This document shows positions 33,914 through 42,261 of a stretch of 64,000 bases of DNA, in pieces. The notes under the pieces were generated by a model. The model saw nothing but the letters and a program-made list of their open reading frames with translations. It did no database searches and was not told the DNA's origin. Position 1 is the first letter of the stretch. Every line of letters begins with the position of its first letter. The stretch is from Paractinoplanes brasiliensis. Lineage in GTDB: Bacteria > Actinomycetota > Actinomycetes > Mycobacteriales > Micromonosporaceae. The DNA lies in contig NZ_SNWR01000001.1 in assembly GCF_004362215.1 (NCBI RefSeq), forward strand, positions 1,550,001-1,614,000, in the 5' to 3' direction. Made by a program: the position numbers and the translations under genes.

Positions 33914-34843
33914 TCAGCTCGCGTCCTGCAGCACGCTCAGCGCGTACTTCAGGTCGTCGGGATAGTCGCTGACGAAACGCACCTCGTCGAGTGTGCGCGG
34001 GTGCAGGAAGGACAGCTCGCGGGCGTGCAGCCACTGACGGGTCAGCTTGAGCCGGGCCGCCAGCGTCGGGTCGGCGCCGTACTGCTGGTCGCCGACGCAC
34101 GGGTGCCGCAGCGCCGAGAAGTGCACGCGGATCTGGTGGGTGCGGCCCGTCTCGAGCTTCACGTCGACCAGGCTGGCCGAGCGGAACGCCTCGACCGTGT
34201 CGTAGTGGGTGACGCTCGGCTTGCCGGTCGACATCACCGCGAACCGGTAGTCGGCCGTCGGGTGCCTGTCGATCGGCGCGTCGATGGTGCCGCGCAGCGG
34301 GTCGAGGTGGCCCTGCACGACCGCGTGGTAGCGCTTGTCGACCTCGCGTTCCTTGAAGGCCCGCTTGAGCGCGCTGTACGCCACTTCGCTCTTGGCCACG
34401 ACCATGATGCCGGTGGTGCCGACGTCGAGCCGGTGGACGACGCCCTGCCGCTCGGCGGCGCCGCTGGTCGCGACGTTCTGCCCCATCGCGGCCAGCCCGC
34501 CCACCACGGTCGGGCCGGTCCAGCCGGGGCTCGGGTGCGCCGCCACGCCGACCGGCTTGTCGACCACCACGATGTCGTCATCGCTGTAGATCACCTTCAG
34601 GCCGTGCACCGGCTCGGCCACCACCACCGGGGCCGCCACGGGCGCGGGCAACGTGACCTCGAGCCAGGCGCCCGCCGAGACCTTGTCGGACTTGGGGCGC
34701 GGGATGCCGTCGACCAACGCGTCACCCGACTCGACCAGGGTCGCGGCGGCCGTGCGGGACAACCCGAACAACCGGCTCACGGCCTGGTCGAGGCGCATCC
34801 CGTCGAGCCCGTCGGGCACCGGGAGGGACCGCTGCGAGCTCAC
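33914..34843 (-). CDS. rluD: 23S rRNA pseudouridine synthase, RluD family
   Basis: 309 residues: an S4-like RNA-binding domain (about 12-75, GMRLDQAVSRLFGLSRTAAA) and a RluA/RluD catalytic domain with the Asp in VVHRLDVGTTGIMVVAKS and the GRTHQIRVHF motif. It would convert uridines in 23S rRNA helix 69 to pseudouridine. The start is GTG 34843, overlapping the lspA stop by four bases (GTGA). The lspA-rluD order is conserved in many bacteria. Confidence 0.94.
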   Translation of the reverse strand: MSSQRSLPVPDGLDGMRLDQAVSRLFGLSRTAAATLVESGDALVDGIPRPKSDKVSAGAWLEVTLPAPVAAPVVVAEPVHGLKVIYSDDDIVVVDKPVGVAAHPSPGWTGPTVVGGLAAMGQNVATSGAAERQGVVHRLDVGTTGIMVVAKSEVAYSALKRAFKEREVDKRYHAVVQGHLDPLRGTIDAPIDRHPTADYRFAVMSTGKPSVTHYDTVEAFRSASLVDVKLETGRTHQIRVHFSALRHPCVGDQQYGADPTLAARLKLTRQWLHARELSFLHPRTLDEVRFVSDYPDDLKYALSVLQDAS

Positions 34844-35400
34844 TGTGCCTCTTCCTTCTTCTTCCGTACGGAGATCCGGCTGCCGTCGCGTTGCCGGCCG
34901 GTGAGCTCGAGCAGCACCGCCAGCACGACACCGACGCTGAGGCAGCTGTCCGCGATGTTGAAAACCGCGAAGTACTCCGCGTACGGCCCGAAGAGGCTGA
35001 TCATGTCGACCACGTGCCCGTGCAGCGGGCCGGGCGCCCGGAACAGCCGGTCGCCGAGGTTGCCCAGGGCGCCGCCGAGCACCAGGCCCAGCGCGACCGC
35101 CCACGGCACCGACCGCAGCCGCGTCGCCATGTAGCCGATCCAGCTGACGACCACCAGGGTCACCACCGGGAAGATCCAGGTGTGGTCGCTGCCGAAGCTG
35201 AAGGCCGCCCCGGGGTTGCGCAGCAGCGAGAGGTAGATCAGGCCACCGAGGACGCGGACCGGATTGCCCTCGTCCAGATTCTCGGTGGAGAGCCACTTGG
35301 TCCACTGGTCGAGGGCCACGGCGAGCACGGCGGTGGCGCCCAGAACCGCCATGGCGCGGCCGGTGAACCGGGGCCTGGGCGCCGGCGCCGGCTCGTCCAC
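34840..35400 (-). CDS. lspA: Lipoprotein signal peptidase II
   Basis: Membrane aspartyl protease, 186 residues with four helices, which cleaves the signal peptide of prolipoproteins. Catalytic aspartates are in GNLGDRLFR and FNIADSCLSVG; NPGAAFSFG is the conserved extracellular loop. I chose GTG 35400 (MDEPAPAPRPRF) because GGAGG lies seven bases upstream; the frame continues upstream into the traR gene but without family features. It overlaps rluD by 4 bp and follows traR by 29 bp. Confidence 0.93.
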   Translation of the reverse strand: MDEPAPAPRPRFTGRAMAVLGATAVLAVALDQWTKWLSTENLDEGNPVRVLGGLIYLSLLRNPGAAFSFGSDHTWIFPVVTLVVVSWIGYMATRLRSVPWAVALGLVLGGALGNLGDRLFRAPGPLHGHVVDMISLFGPYAEYFAVFNIADSCLSVGVVLAVLLELTGRQRDGSRISVRKKKEEAQ

Positions 35401-35429
35401 CGTGGTCACCTCCGCCTGGTCGTCGGCGT

Positions 35430-35864
35430 TCAGCGTCGTTCCTCCAGCTGCTTGCAGGACACACAGAGAGTCGCGGACGGGAACGCCGCCAGTCGTTCGA
35501 CCGGGATCGCGTTGCCGCATCGCTCGCACCAACCGTAGTTGCCCTCGCCGAGGCGGTCGATGGCGCGTTCCACCTGTGTGATCCGCTCCAGCAGATTGTT
35601 CGCCAGAGTGATCTCCTGCTCACGCTCGAACGTCTTGGTGCCGGTGTCGGCCTGGTCGTCGCCGGCCGAGTCGTCGAGCCGGCCGCGCTGCAGCTCGGTG
35701 ATCTCGGCGAGCGAGGCGTCGTACTCGGCCTGCAGCTCGTCGCGCCGCTCGACCAGCGCGACCCGGATCTTTTCGGTCTCGGCGGCGCTGCGGGTCCGCC
35801 CGGCGGCGCCCTTCTGCCCGGACGTGCTGCTTGCGGCCGCTCTGGTGCCCGTTGCCTTGGCCAT
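35430..35864 (-). CDS. TraR/DksA-type zinc-finger protein
   Basis: 144 residues. A basic Ala/Ser/Gly-rich start is followed by a coiled-coil (about 30-100, RVALVERRDELQAEYDASLA) and a C4 zinc finger (CERCGNAIPVERLAAFPSATLCVSC pattern: C-x2-C ... C-x2-C). DksA-like proteins bind the RNA polymerase secondary channel; the acidic coiled-coil tip here includes DDSAGDDQAD. ATG 35864 has a GAGGGAG site. Upstream (35865-36152) there is no gene; that spacer holds no signal I can name with confidence. Confidence 0.85.
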   Translation of the reverse strand: MAKATGTRAAASSTSGQKGAAGRTRSAAETEKIRVALVERRDELQAEYDASLAEITELQRGRLDDSAGDDQADTGTKTFEREQEITLANNLLERITQVERAIDRLGEGNYGWCERCGNAIPVERLAAFPSATLCVSCKQLEERR

Positions 35865-36152
35865 CGTCGCTCCCTCAGCCGCGCGCCACGCGGCGGTCAG
35901 CGTCCCTTGAGCCGACCGGCGTCCCCGGCGCCGGCCCGGCTTCTCTGTCGTTTTCTGCCCACCCGGCGATCGGCTCACGCCCCGACCCCGCGCGGCCGCG
36001 CAGTAGATCTTGCCCCACCTGCACAAACGGCGCGGCCGAACGACCAGCCGCGCACTCTTCAAGGGTGGCAAGGATACGGAACGTATACCGCAGTGACAAC
36101 AGCGCGTACCGGATCATGCGCCCAATCGGCCGGAAACGCCGCGAAAGGCGGG

Positions 36153-37697
36153 TCAAATACCCGACGCCGGGTCCTCTGCGCCGTCCTCGCCGAACCAGCG
36201 GGCCAACCGCCCCCGCCGGCTCACCGCCCGCAGGCGGCGCTCGGCCACGTCCCGCGCGGCCGCCGTGGCCACGATCAGAAGGGCGTCGCCGGTGCGCAGC
36301 CGGGTGTCCGGGCCGGGCACGAAACCGGCGCCGCCCCGCACGACCAGGGTCACCGAGGCGCCCTCGGGCAGGCGCAGCTCGTCGATGTGAACCCCGGCCA
36401 GCCGCGACCCCTCAGCCACGTCGAGCTGCAGCATCTCGGCGTTCAAACGTTCCAGCGGCGCGGTCTCGATCCGCACCTCGGCCGCCTCACCGGGAGCGGT
36501 CACCCCGAGCTTGCGCGCGGCCGGGCCGAGGGTGCTCGCCTGCAGCAACGTGAAGATGATGACCAGCACGAACACGGCGTCGAAGAGCCCCCGCGCCCCC
36601 GGCGTGCCGGCCGAGAGCGGGATCGTGGCCAGCACGATCGGCACCGCGCCGCGCAGACCCGCCCACGAGAAGAACGCCGTCCCCCGCCAGCCCACCCGGT
36701 TGCCGGGGCGCCGCGGGCCGCGCAGCGGGCGGGCCAGCACGGCCGAGGCGACCACCGACAACGGGCGGGCCAGCAGCACCAGCGCCACCCCGGTCACCAG
36801 CGCCGGCACCAGCGCCTCGCCCAGCCGGCTGGGCGAGCTGAGCAGCCCCAGCAGCACGAACAGGCCGATCTGGGCCACCCAGGCCAGCCCGTCGGCGAAC
36901 CCGAGAATGGCCCGGCGGTGCGGGATCCGGCCGTTGCCCAGCACCACGCCGGCGGCGTAGACGGCGAGGAACCCGGAGGCGTGGACGACGGCCCCGGCGG
37001 CGTACGCGAAGACCGTCAGGCCGACCGCCGCGATCGGATAGAGCCCGGCCGACGGCAGGGCCGCGTTGCGCAGCAACCACCGCCCGGCCATGCCGACCGC
37101 CAAGCCGACGGCCGCGCCGGCCAGCAGCTCGTAGGCGACGATGCCCAGCTCGTACCACCACGGGTGCATCTCGGAGAGGTCCGCGCTGAGCAGCACCACC
37201 AGCAGCACCACGGGCGCGTCGTTCATGCCCGACTCGGCCTCGAGCGTGGCGACCATCCGAGGGGGCAGGCGCAGCCGGCGCAGGGTCGCGAAGACCGCGG
37301 CGGCGTCGGTTGACGACAGCACGGCGCCGTACAGCAGGGCCAGCTGCCAGGGCAGGTCCAGGATCAGGTGCACGGCCAGCCCGACCACCGCGATGCTGAC
37401 CGCGACGCCCACCGTGGCCAGCGAGGCGGCCAGTCCCAGGACCGGCCGCAGCGTCGGCCACCGCGCGGTCAGGCCGCCCTCGGCGATGATCACGATGAGC
37501 GCGCAGAAGCCCAGGGTGCGGGTCAGCTCGACGTCGTCGAAACGGATGCCCAGGCCGCTCTCGCCGAGCACCATGCCGATGGCCAGATAGACCAGCAGGC
37601 TGGGCAGGCCGAGCCGGGTCGACACGCGGACGGCGGCCACCGCCACCAGGAGGACGCCTGCGCCGATCAGCAGCGCGTAGTCGAGCCCACCGGTCAC
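36153..37697 (-). CDS. K+/H+ antiporter (CPA1 family, CvrA/NhaP2-like)
   Basis: 514 residues: a CPA1 sodium/hydrogen-exchanger domain with about 12-13 helices (1-395) carrying the ion-binding ESGMNDAPVVLL and STDAAAVFATLRR motifs, followed by a cytoplasmic TrkA-C domain (about 415-490) that would sense nucleotide or potassium state. This layout is typical of K+/H+ antiporters of the CvrA type. Its start overlaps the DUF167 gene stop by 4 bp. Ion selectivity is inferred from domain order. Confidence 0.88.
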   Translation of the reverse strand: MTGGLDYALLIGAGVLLVAVAAVRVSTRLGLPSLLVYLAIGMVLGESGLGIRFDDVELTRTLGFCALIVIIAEGGLTARWPTLRPVLGLAASLATVGVAVSIAVVGLAVHLILDLPWQLALLYGAVLSSTDAAAVFATLRRLRLPPRMVATLEAESGMNDAPVVLLVVLLSADLSEMHPWWYELGIVAYELLAGAAVGLAVGMAGRWLLRNAALPSAGLYPIAAVGLTVFAYAAGAVVHASGFLAVYAAGVVLGNGRIPHRRAILGFADGLAWVAQIGLFVLLGLLSSPSRLGEALVPALVTGVALVLLARPLSVVASAVLARPLRGPRRPGNRVGWRGTAFFSWAGLRGAVPIVLATIPLSAGTPGARGLFDAVFVLVIIFTLLQASTLGPAARKLGVTAPGEAAEVRIETAPLERLNAEMLQLDVAEGSRLAGVHIDELRLPEGASVTLVVRGGAGFVPGPDTRLRTGDALLIVATAAARDVAERRLRAVSRRGRLARWFGEDGAEDPASGI

Positions 37698-38023
37698 CGG
37701 CCGGCCGTACCGTCCCGCAACGCGGCCAGTCGTCCGGCGACCCCGTCACCGGCCGCGGCGACGGTGAAGACCTTGTCGCGGCTCGTCGCGCCGAGACGCA
37801 GCTCCACATCGGCCGGCCGCACCTCGAGAGCGGCGGCCAGGGCGCGGCGCACCGCCTCGGTGGCCTTGCCGTCGACGGCGGGGGCGCCCACGGCGACGAT
37901 CAGGGCCGGGCCGTGCGGGCCTTCGTAGCGCCCGCCGACCCGGTTGCGTCCGGCGCCGGGGCGTACCCGCACGGGCACGGCGAGGACGGTCTCGTCGGGC
38001 GGGGGAACGCGGCGCTTGACCAT
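37694..38023 (-). CDS. DUF167 (YggU) family protein
   Basis: 109 residues. The core VPVRVRPGAGRNRVGGRYEG ... LIVAVGAPAVDGKATEAVRRALA is the DUF167/YggU fold, a small alpha/beta protein of unknown biochemical role widely found beside yggT and division genes. It is translationally coupled to the antiporter gene (4-bp overlap). The ATG start is set by the MVKRRVPPPDE N-terminus. Confidence 0.88.
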   Translation of the reverse strand: MVKRRVPPPDETVLAVPVRVRPGAGRNRVGGRYEGPHGPALIVAVGAPAVDGKATEAVRRALAAALEVRPADVELRLGATSRDKVFTVAAAGDGVAGRLAALRDGTAGR

Positions 38024-38220
38024 GCCTCATTGTGCCGATCAACGGCCCTTCGAGGGAGGCCCCTCCGCTGTGCCCTTTCCAACGCTTCCCGCCGCTCACC
38101 GGCGCGCATCCAAGCTCGCGACGACCCGGCCCGCGGTCTGCCGCGGCCACGAGACGGGCGACCCGAACGGCACGCCGGCACGGTCCGTGGAGTCGGGAGC
38201 GGCGACAAACTGGGCAGGGG

Positions 38221-38322
38221 TCAGTGGCGGGCCGGCGGCACCCGGGGGCGTCAGTGGCGGGCCGGCGGCACCCGGAGGCGTCAGTGGCGGGCCGGCGGCA
38301 CCGGGGGGGGTCAGTGGCGGGC
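38221..38322. repeat. 30-bp minisatellite that copies a gene's 3' end
   Basis: Three 30-bp units (38221-38250, 38251-38280, 38281-38310), each starting TCAGTGGCGGGCCGGCGGCA and differing at two or three positions near the end, plus a 12-base partial fourth copy (38311-38322). That partial copy is the authentic last codons and stop (Ala-Arg-His-TGA) of the next minus-strand gene, so each unit carries a copy of that stop. The stretch 38024-38310 has no gene. Confidence 0.85.
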
Positions 38323-39348
38323 GGCCGCGGCCACGAGGCGGTCGACCGGGCGGCACAGTCCGCAGGGGCTGAAGCCGAGCTCGACGGCCTCGCTGACCGG
38401 GATCGGCTCGGCCAGCCTGCCGGCCAGGCTGGGGCACTCGGCCACGTGATACCGCGGACGCCCGTCGACCACGAGCACCTCGGCGTCCAGCCGGGCCACC
38501 CGTACGGCGTCGGCGGGCTGCACGGCCTGCGGCAACGGCTCGTCGTCGGGGTCGTCGGCGTCGGGTTCGGCGAACTGCGCGGCCTCCGGGGCCGTCACCG
38601 GCACACCCGTGCCCGCCGCAGCGCCTGCGGGCCGGCGGCCCCACGCGTCCTCCTCCGGCATATCGTTGCGCGCGGCATTGATCGCATCGGAGGCGCGCTC
38701 GTAATCCGGAGCGTCGGCGCCCCGCCCGTGCTCCGGAGCCGCGGGAGCACTTTCGTAGCCCGAGGTCCGGTCGCGACCCGGCCCCGCGGCGTTGTCGTAA
38801 CCGGACGCCGCGGCGCTGTCGTACTCCGGCGCCGCCGGGTCCTCGTCGCGACGGGAAGCCTCAGCACCCCGCTCGTCCGGTCCAAGATCCCGACGACGGG
38901 CACCATCTGCTGACAAATCGCCCGCGGGGACGGCGCCGGCCTGGTCGGCGTAAGCGGCGGGACTTTCCGAGGCCGCCGCGAAGTCGGGACCGGCCGAGGG
39001 CCGCGCCGCGGCGACGTCACCCGGGTCGAACTGGACGGTGTCGCGCCGATCGTCCGGCGCGGCGTCTTCCGGAGCGAGCCGGCGCGCGGCGGCCTGCTCG
39101 GCCGCGGCGGCGAACTCGGGCTCGGCCACGAAGACGGAGTTCTCGTCGGCGGGGGCGGCCGGCTCCTCGGGAGCGGCCGGCGTCGCCCGCCGGGCCGCGG
39201 CGGCCTGACGCGCGCCGATGACCAGGAGGACCGCGGCCACGAGACTGGCCACGATGGAACTGATGAGCAGGCTGCTCGACCCGCCGGTGAGGCCCAGCAC
39301 GAGCAGCGTCACCGCGACGAGGATGAGCAGGAGACTAACAACGATCAT
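38311..39348 (-). CDS. Membrane protein with C-terminal Ada-like zinc motif
   Basis: 345 residues. Two N-terminal helices (about 3-22 and 28-46) are followed by a long acidic, Ala/Asp/Glu-rich disordered region (about 50-285) and a compact C-terminal domain: VVDGRPRYHVAECPSLAGRL, then EAVELGFSPCGLCRP. His-x3-Cys and Cys-x2-Cys match the zinc-binding part of the Ada methyl-acceptor. I do not know a function; a redox- or metal-responsive membrane protein is possible. It is the gene after wag31, 34 bp downstream in the same direction. Confidence 0.75.
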   Translation of the reverse strand: MIVVSLLLILVAVTLLVLGLTGGSSSLLISSIVASLVAAVLLVIGARQAAAARRATPAAPEEPAAPADENSVFVAEPEFAAAAEQAAARRLAPEDAAPDDRRDTVQFDPGDVAAARPSAGPDFAAASESPAAYADQAGAVPAGDLSADGARRRDLGPDERGAEASRRDEDPAAPEYDSAAASGYDNAAGPGRDRTSGYESAPAAPEHGRGADAPDYERASDAINAARNDMPEEDAWGRRPAGAAAGTGVPVTAPEAAQFAEPDADDPDDEPLPQAVQPADAVRVARLDAEVLVVDGRPRYHVAECPSLAGRLAEPIPVSEAVELGFSPCGLCRPVDRLVAAAARH

Positions 39349-39382
39349 GGCTCATCCTCGTCGAGGTGCCGGAGGGAGGAAC

Positions 39383-40195
39383 TCAGCGCCCGGATTCGAT
39401 GGCGTTGCGGCCGCCGTAGGAGCCGGCCAGACCGGCCGCGGCGAGGCCACCGCTTCCGCCGACGGCACGACCGGAGTCGGCGCGCGACATCTCGGCCTCG
39501 AGGCCCTGGCCCCGGCCGTCGAGATCGCGCAGCTGGCTCTCCAGGTACGCCTTCAGACGGGTGCGGTACTCCCGCTCGAACTGCTTGAGCTCCTCGATGT
39601 GCTTCTGCAGCGCGGAGCGCTTCGCGTCGAGGCCGCCCATGGCTTCCTGGTGGCGCTGACGGGCATCCCGCTCGAGGGCGTCGGCCTTGGCGCGGGCCTC
39701 GCGGGTGACCTCTTCGGCCTTGGAACGGGCGTCGGAGAGAAGCTTGTCGGCCTCGCGACGGGCGTCGGCGACGTGGTCGTCAGCCGTGCGCTGGGCCATC
39801 ATCAGCACCCGCAGGGCCTGCTGCTCGCCGTCAGCACCGGACCCAGCGGCGCCACCACCGACCGCGCCCTGGGCACGGACCTGCTCGAGCTCGGCCTGCA
39901 TCTGCCGGGCGGCCTGCTCGGCCTGCGACTTGTCCCGCTGAACGCGGTCGAGCTGCGCCTTGACCTCGTTGAGCTCGGCCGCGAGGCGCGGGTCGGCGCT
40001 CGGACCGGCTGGCGCGCCACCCCGACCGCCGCGCTCCACCTGGGCGCGCAGCTCGTTGTTCTCCTCGATGAGACGGGCGAGCTCACGCTCGACCTCGTCA
40101 AGGAAAGCGTCAACCTCCTCCTCGTCATACCCCCGCTTGCCGATGGGGGGTTTCTTGAAGGCGACGTTGTGCACGTCGGCCGGGGTCAGCGGCAT
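39383..40195 (-). CDS. wag31: Polar growth and division protein DivIVA/Wag31
   Basis: 270 residues. The DivIVA N-terminal domain (LTPADVHNVAFKKPPIGKRG, then YDEEEVDAFLDEVERELARL) binds curved membrane; two coiled-coil regions follow (about 30-55 and 68-240) with a Gly-rich linker. In actinobacteria it marks the growing pole and recruits wall synthesis. Length matches the family (Wag31 260 aa). ATG 40195 has GAGGAG upstream. It is part of the ftsZ-yggS-sepF-yggT-wag31 run. Confidence 0.96.
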   Translation of the reverse strand: MPLTPADVHNVAFKKPPIGKRGYDEEEVDAFLDEVERELARLIEENNELRAQVERGGRGGAPAGPSADPRLAAELNEVKAQLDRVQRDKSQAEQAARQMQAELEQVRAQGAVGGGAAGSGADGEQQALRVLMMAQRTADDHVADARREADKLLSDARSKAEEVTREARAKADALERDARQRHQEAMGGLDAKRSALQKHIEELKQFEREYRTRLKAYLESQLRDLDGRGQGLEAEMSRADSGRAVGGSGGLAAAGLAGSYGGRNAIESGR

Positions 40196-40238
40196 CGAAA
40201 CTCCTCGGGTCAGTCGCGGCCGCGGTTGGGGCTGCTGT

Positions 40239-40544
40239 TTAGCTGAAGTTCAGGATCAATCTTTGAAGCACGAACCTCATGAGCACGAACAGGATAACCA
40301 GCAGCACGATGGAAGCCAGGTCCAAACTCACGTTACCAATGCGCAGCGGTGGGATCACACGCCTCAACGCCTTGAGGGGCGGATCAGTGACGCTCCACAC
40401 CGTTTCCAATGCCGCGGAGGCACCCCGGCTCGGCTGCCACCGACGACCGTATTGGAGTACCGCACCCAGCACGAACCTGGCAAGCAGGACAAGGAAGAAG
40501 ATGTAAACGACCAAATACGATATTTGGAACACGATCGAGAGCAC
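40239..40544 (-). CDS. YggT family membrane protein
   Basis: 101 residues with two YggT-type hydrophobic segments (LSIVFQISYLVVYIFFLVLL and LDLASIVLLVILFVLMRFVL) separated by the conserved loop with TDPPLKALRRVIPPLRIGNV. YggT proteins accompany sepF and divIVA in actinobacteria and firmicutes; the role is thought to be in envelope or division but is undefined. The start is GTG 40544, 45 bp after sepF. Confidence 0.9.
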   Translation of the reverse strand: MLSIVFQISYLVVYIFFLVLLARFVLGAVLQYGRRWQPSRGASAALETVWSVTDPPLKALRRVIPPLRIGNVSLDLASIVLLVILFVLMRFVLQRLILNFS

Positions 40545-40589
40545 TCGTGCGGATCCCCCATCTGGGTGGCGGACTGCGCGCGGCCCGCC

Positions 40590-41288
40590 TCAGGCCTGCC
40601 CGAAGAACCCACCCTCGGCGATCTTGGCTTTGTCCTCCGCGGTGACCTGGACATTTGCCGGCGAGAGCAGGAAAACCCGGTTGGTAACGCGCTCGATCGT
40701 ACCGCGAAGGCCGAAGGCCAGCCCGGCGGCGAAGTCGACCAGACGGCGGGCGTCGCCCTCATCCATCTCGGTGAGATTGATGATGACCGGTACGCCGTCG
40801 CGGAAGTGCTCGCCGATGGTGCGCGCCTCGCGGTAGGTGGTCGGGTGCAGCGTGGTGATCTGGTACCGCTGCTCCTCCTCGGCCGGGCGCGGGCGCGTCT
40901 CCGGCGGGTGCACCGGCTGCGGCGCGAGGGCAAGGTTCTCGCGTGTGGAGTAGCTCAGCGCAGACGAGCTCTCACTCACCGTACTCGGCCGGGTGATGGA
41001 ACGGACGCTGGCCCGCTCGCTCCGCTCGGCACGTTCCACCCGTTCGTGGTCGTCCACGTCGGTGTGCGATGACAGACGGTCGGAGACGCGACTGCGCTCC
41101 GTACGCGCCCGCGGCACCGGACGCTCCTCCTCGACGTCTTCCTCGTCGGCGAACTCGTCCTCGGCGTACCGGCTTCCCGAGTACCGGCTGCGAGGACGGT
41201 AGGAGCTGTCGTCGTAATCGTTGTAGCCGCGGTCGTCGTCCTCCTCGACAAGGCCCAGCCACACGCCCGCCTTACGAAGCGCGCTCAT
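40590..41288 (-). CDS. sepF: Cell division protein SepF
   Basis: 232 residues. An N-terminal amphipathic helix (MSALRKAGVWLGLVE) that anchors to membrane, an acidic/Arg-rich linker (about 18-135) and a C-terminal SepF core (TLHPTTYREARTIGEHFRDG, VPVIINLTEMDEGDARRLVD) that dimerises and binds the FtsZ tail. In actinobacteria, which lack FtsA, it is the main FtsZ membrane anchor. It follows yggS after a 265-bp spacer that contains a 17-bp tandem repeat (41466-41499). Confidence 0.95.
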   Translation of the reverse strand: MSALRKAGVWLGLVEEDDDRGYNDYDDSSYRPRSRYSGSRYAEDEFADEEDVEEERPVPRARTERSRVSDRLSSHTDVDDHERVERAERSERASVRSITRPSTVSESSSALSYSTRENLALAPQPVHPPETRPRPAEEEQRYQITTLHPTTYREARTIGEHFRDGVPVIINLTEMDEGDARRLVDFAAGLAFGLRGTIERVTNRVFLLSPANVQVTAEDKAKIAEGGFFGQA

Positions 41289-41465
41289 GCCATCACCTCA
41301 TCACGCCACCACGCGTTGACCCGACCAGCCATGTGCCCCCACCTTCGTCCGCTGCTGCGGAACGCACCCCCTCGGCGTACCGCATTCCCCCTTTGCACGG
41401 TCGGAAGGCCCTGTCGGTCCCTCGTCCCGCGACGTGCTGTGCCGTCGACGCCTTGCCCCCGCCGT

Positions 41466-41499
41466 GCGAATCGGAATCCTGGGCGAATCAGAATCCTGG
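41466..41499. repeat. 17-bp tandem repeat upstream of sepF
   Basis: GCGAATCGGAATCCTGG (41466-41482) is followed directly by GCGAATCAGAATCCTGG (41483-41499), one mismatch. It lies in the 265-bp yggS-sepF spacer, about 180 bases upstream of the sepF start. It could be a protein-binding site for an internal promoter or a chance duplication. Confidence 0.75.
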
Positions 41500-41553
41500 T
41501 CGCGGACGGTGTCGCGTAAACAACACCCATGTAGTTTGCTGCCCGCCGCAAGG

Positions 41554-42261
41554 CTACCGCAGCAGGTTTCGCATTCCGAGCAAAGAAGTGCCGATCCGGA
41601 CGTGTGTCGCGCCGTGCCGGACGGCCGCCTCCAGGTCGCCACTCATGCCGGCCGAGATCGTGGTGGCGTACGGATGGGCCTTGACCAGGCGTTCCGAGAT
41701 CCCGCGCAGCACCGCGAAGGCCCGATCGGGCTCCCAGTCGATCGGTGCCACCGCCATGACGCCGCCGAGCCGCAGCGTGTCCTCGGCGGCGACCGAGTCG
41801 GATACCCGCCAGACGTCGTCGCCGGCCGCGCCCCCGCGCGCCGTGTCGCCGTCGATGCTCACCTGCACCAGCACGTCGAGCGGTTCCGAGCGCTCGGCGG
41901 CCGCCCGGGACAGCGCCTGGGCCAGGCGCACCGAGTCGACCGACTCCACGACCCCGGCGTACCGGGCCACCGAGCGGGCCTTGTTGCGCTGGAGCTGCCC
42001 GATGAAGTGCCAGCGCGGGGACGCCCCCGCGGCACGGACCGCCTCGGCCTTGGGCGCCGCTTCCTGGTCACGGTTCTCGCCGACCTCGGTGACGCCCAGC
42101 CCGGTCAGCAGCACCACGTCGCTCGCCGGGTAGGTCTTGGTCACCGCGACCAGCGTGACCTCGCTCGCGGCCCGGCCGGCGGCCGCGCACGCGCGTTCGA
42201 TCCGGGTGTTGACCTCACGAAGGGCGGCGGCCAGCTCGGCCCGCCGCCCCTGGTCGGTCAC
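41554..42261 (-). CDS. PLP homeostasis protein YggS/YlmE
   Basis: 235 residues, alanine-racemase-like single-domain PLP-binding protein. PLP Lys is in VTLVAVTKTYPASDV; HFIGQLQRNK and ISAGMSGDLEAAVRHGATHV are family motifs. It helps control free PLP and amino acid balance. GTG 42261 overlaps the ftsZ stop by 4 bp (GTGA). The usual GENYVQE is GENRDQE here. In related clusters a YfiH/PgeF gene separates ftsZ from yggS; it is absent here. Confidence 0.93.
   Translation of the reverse strand: MTDQGRRAELAAALREVNTRIERACAAAGRAASEVTLVAVTKTYPASDVVLLTGLGVTEVGENRDQEAAPKAEAVRAAGASPRWHFIGQLQRNKARSVARYAGVVESVDSVRLAQALSRAAAERSEPLDVLVQVSIDGDTARGGAAGDDVWRVSDSVAAEDTLRLGGVMAVAPIDWEPDRAFAVLRGISERLVKAHPYATTISAGMSGDLEAAVRHGATHVRIGTSLLGMRNLLR

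Noticed and set aside
38221..38322. Repeat array as a possible CRISPR
   Set aside because: The units are contiguous with no spacers, and there are no cas genes; it is a minisatellite.
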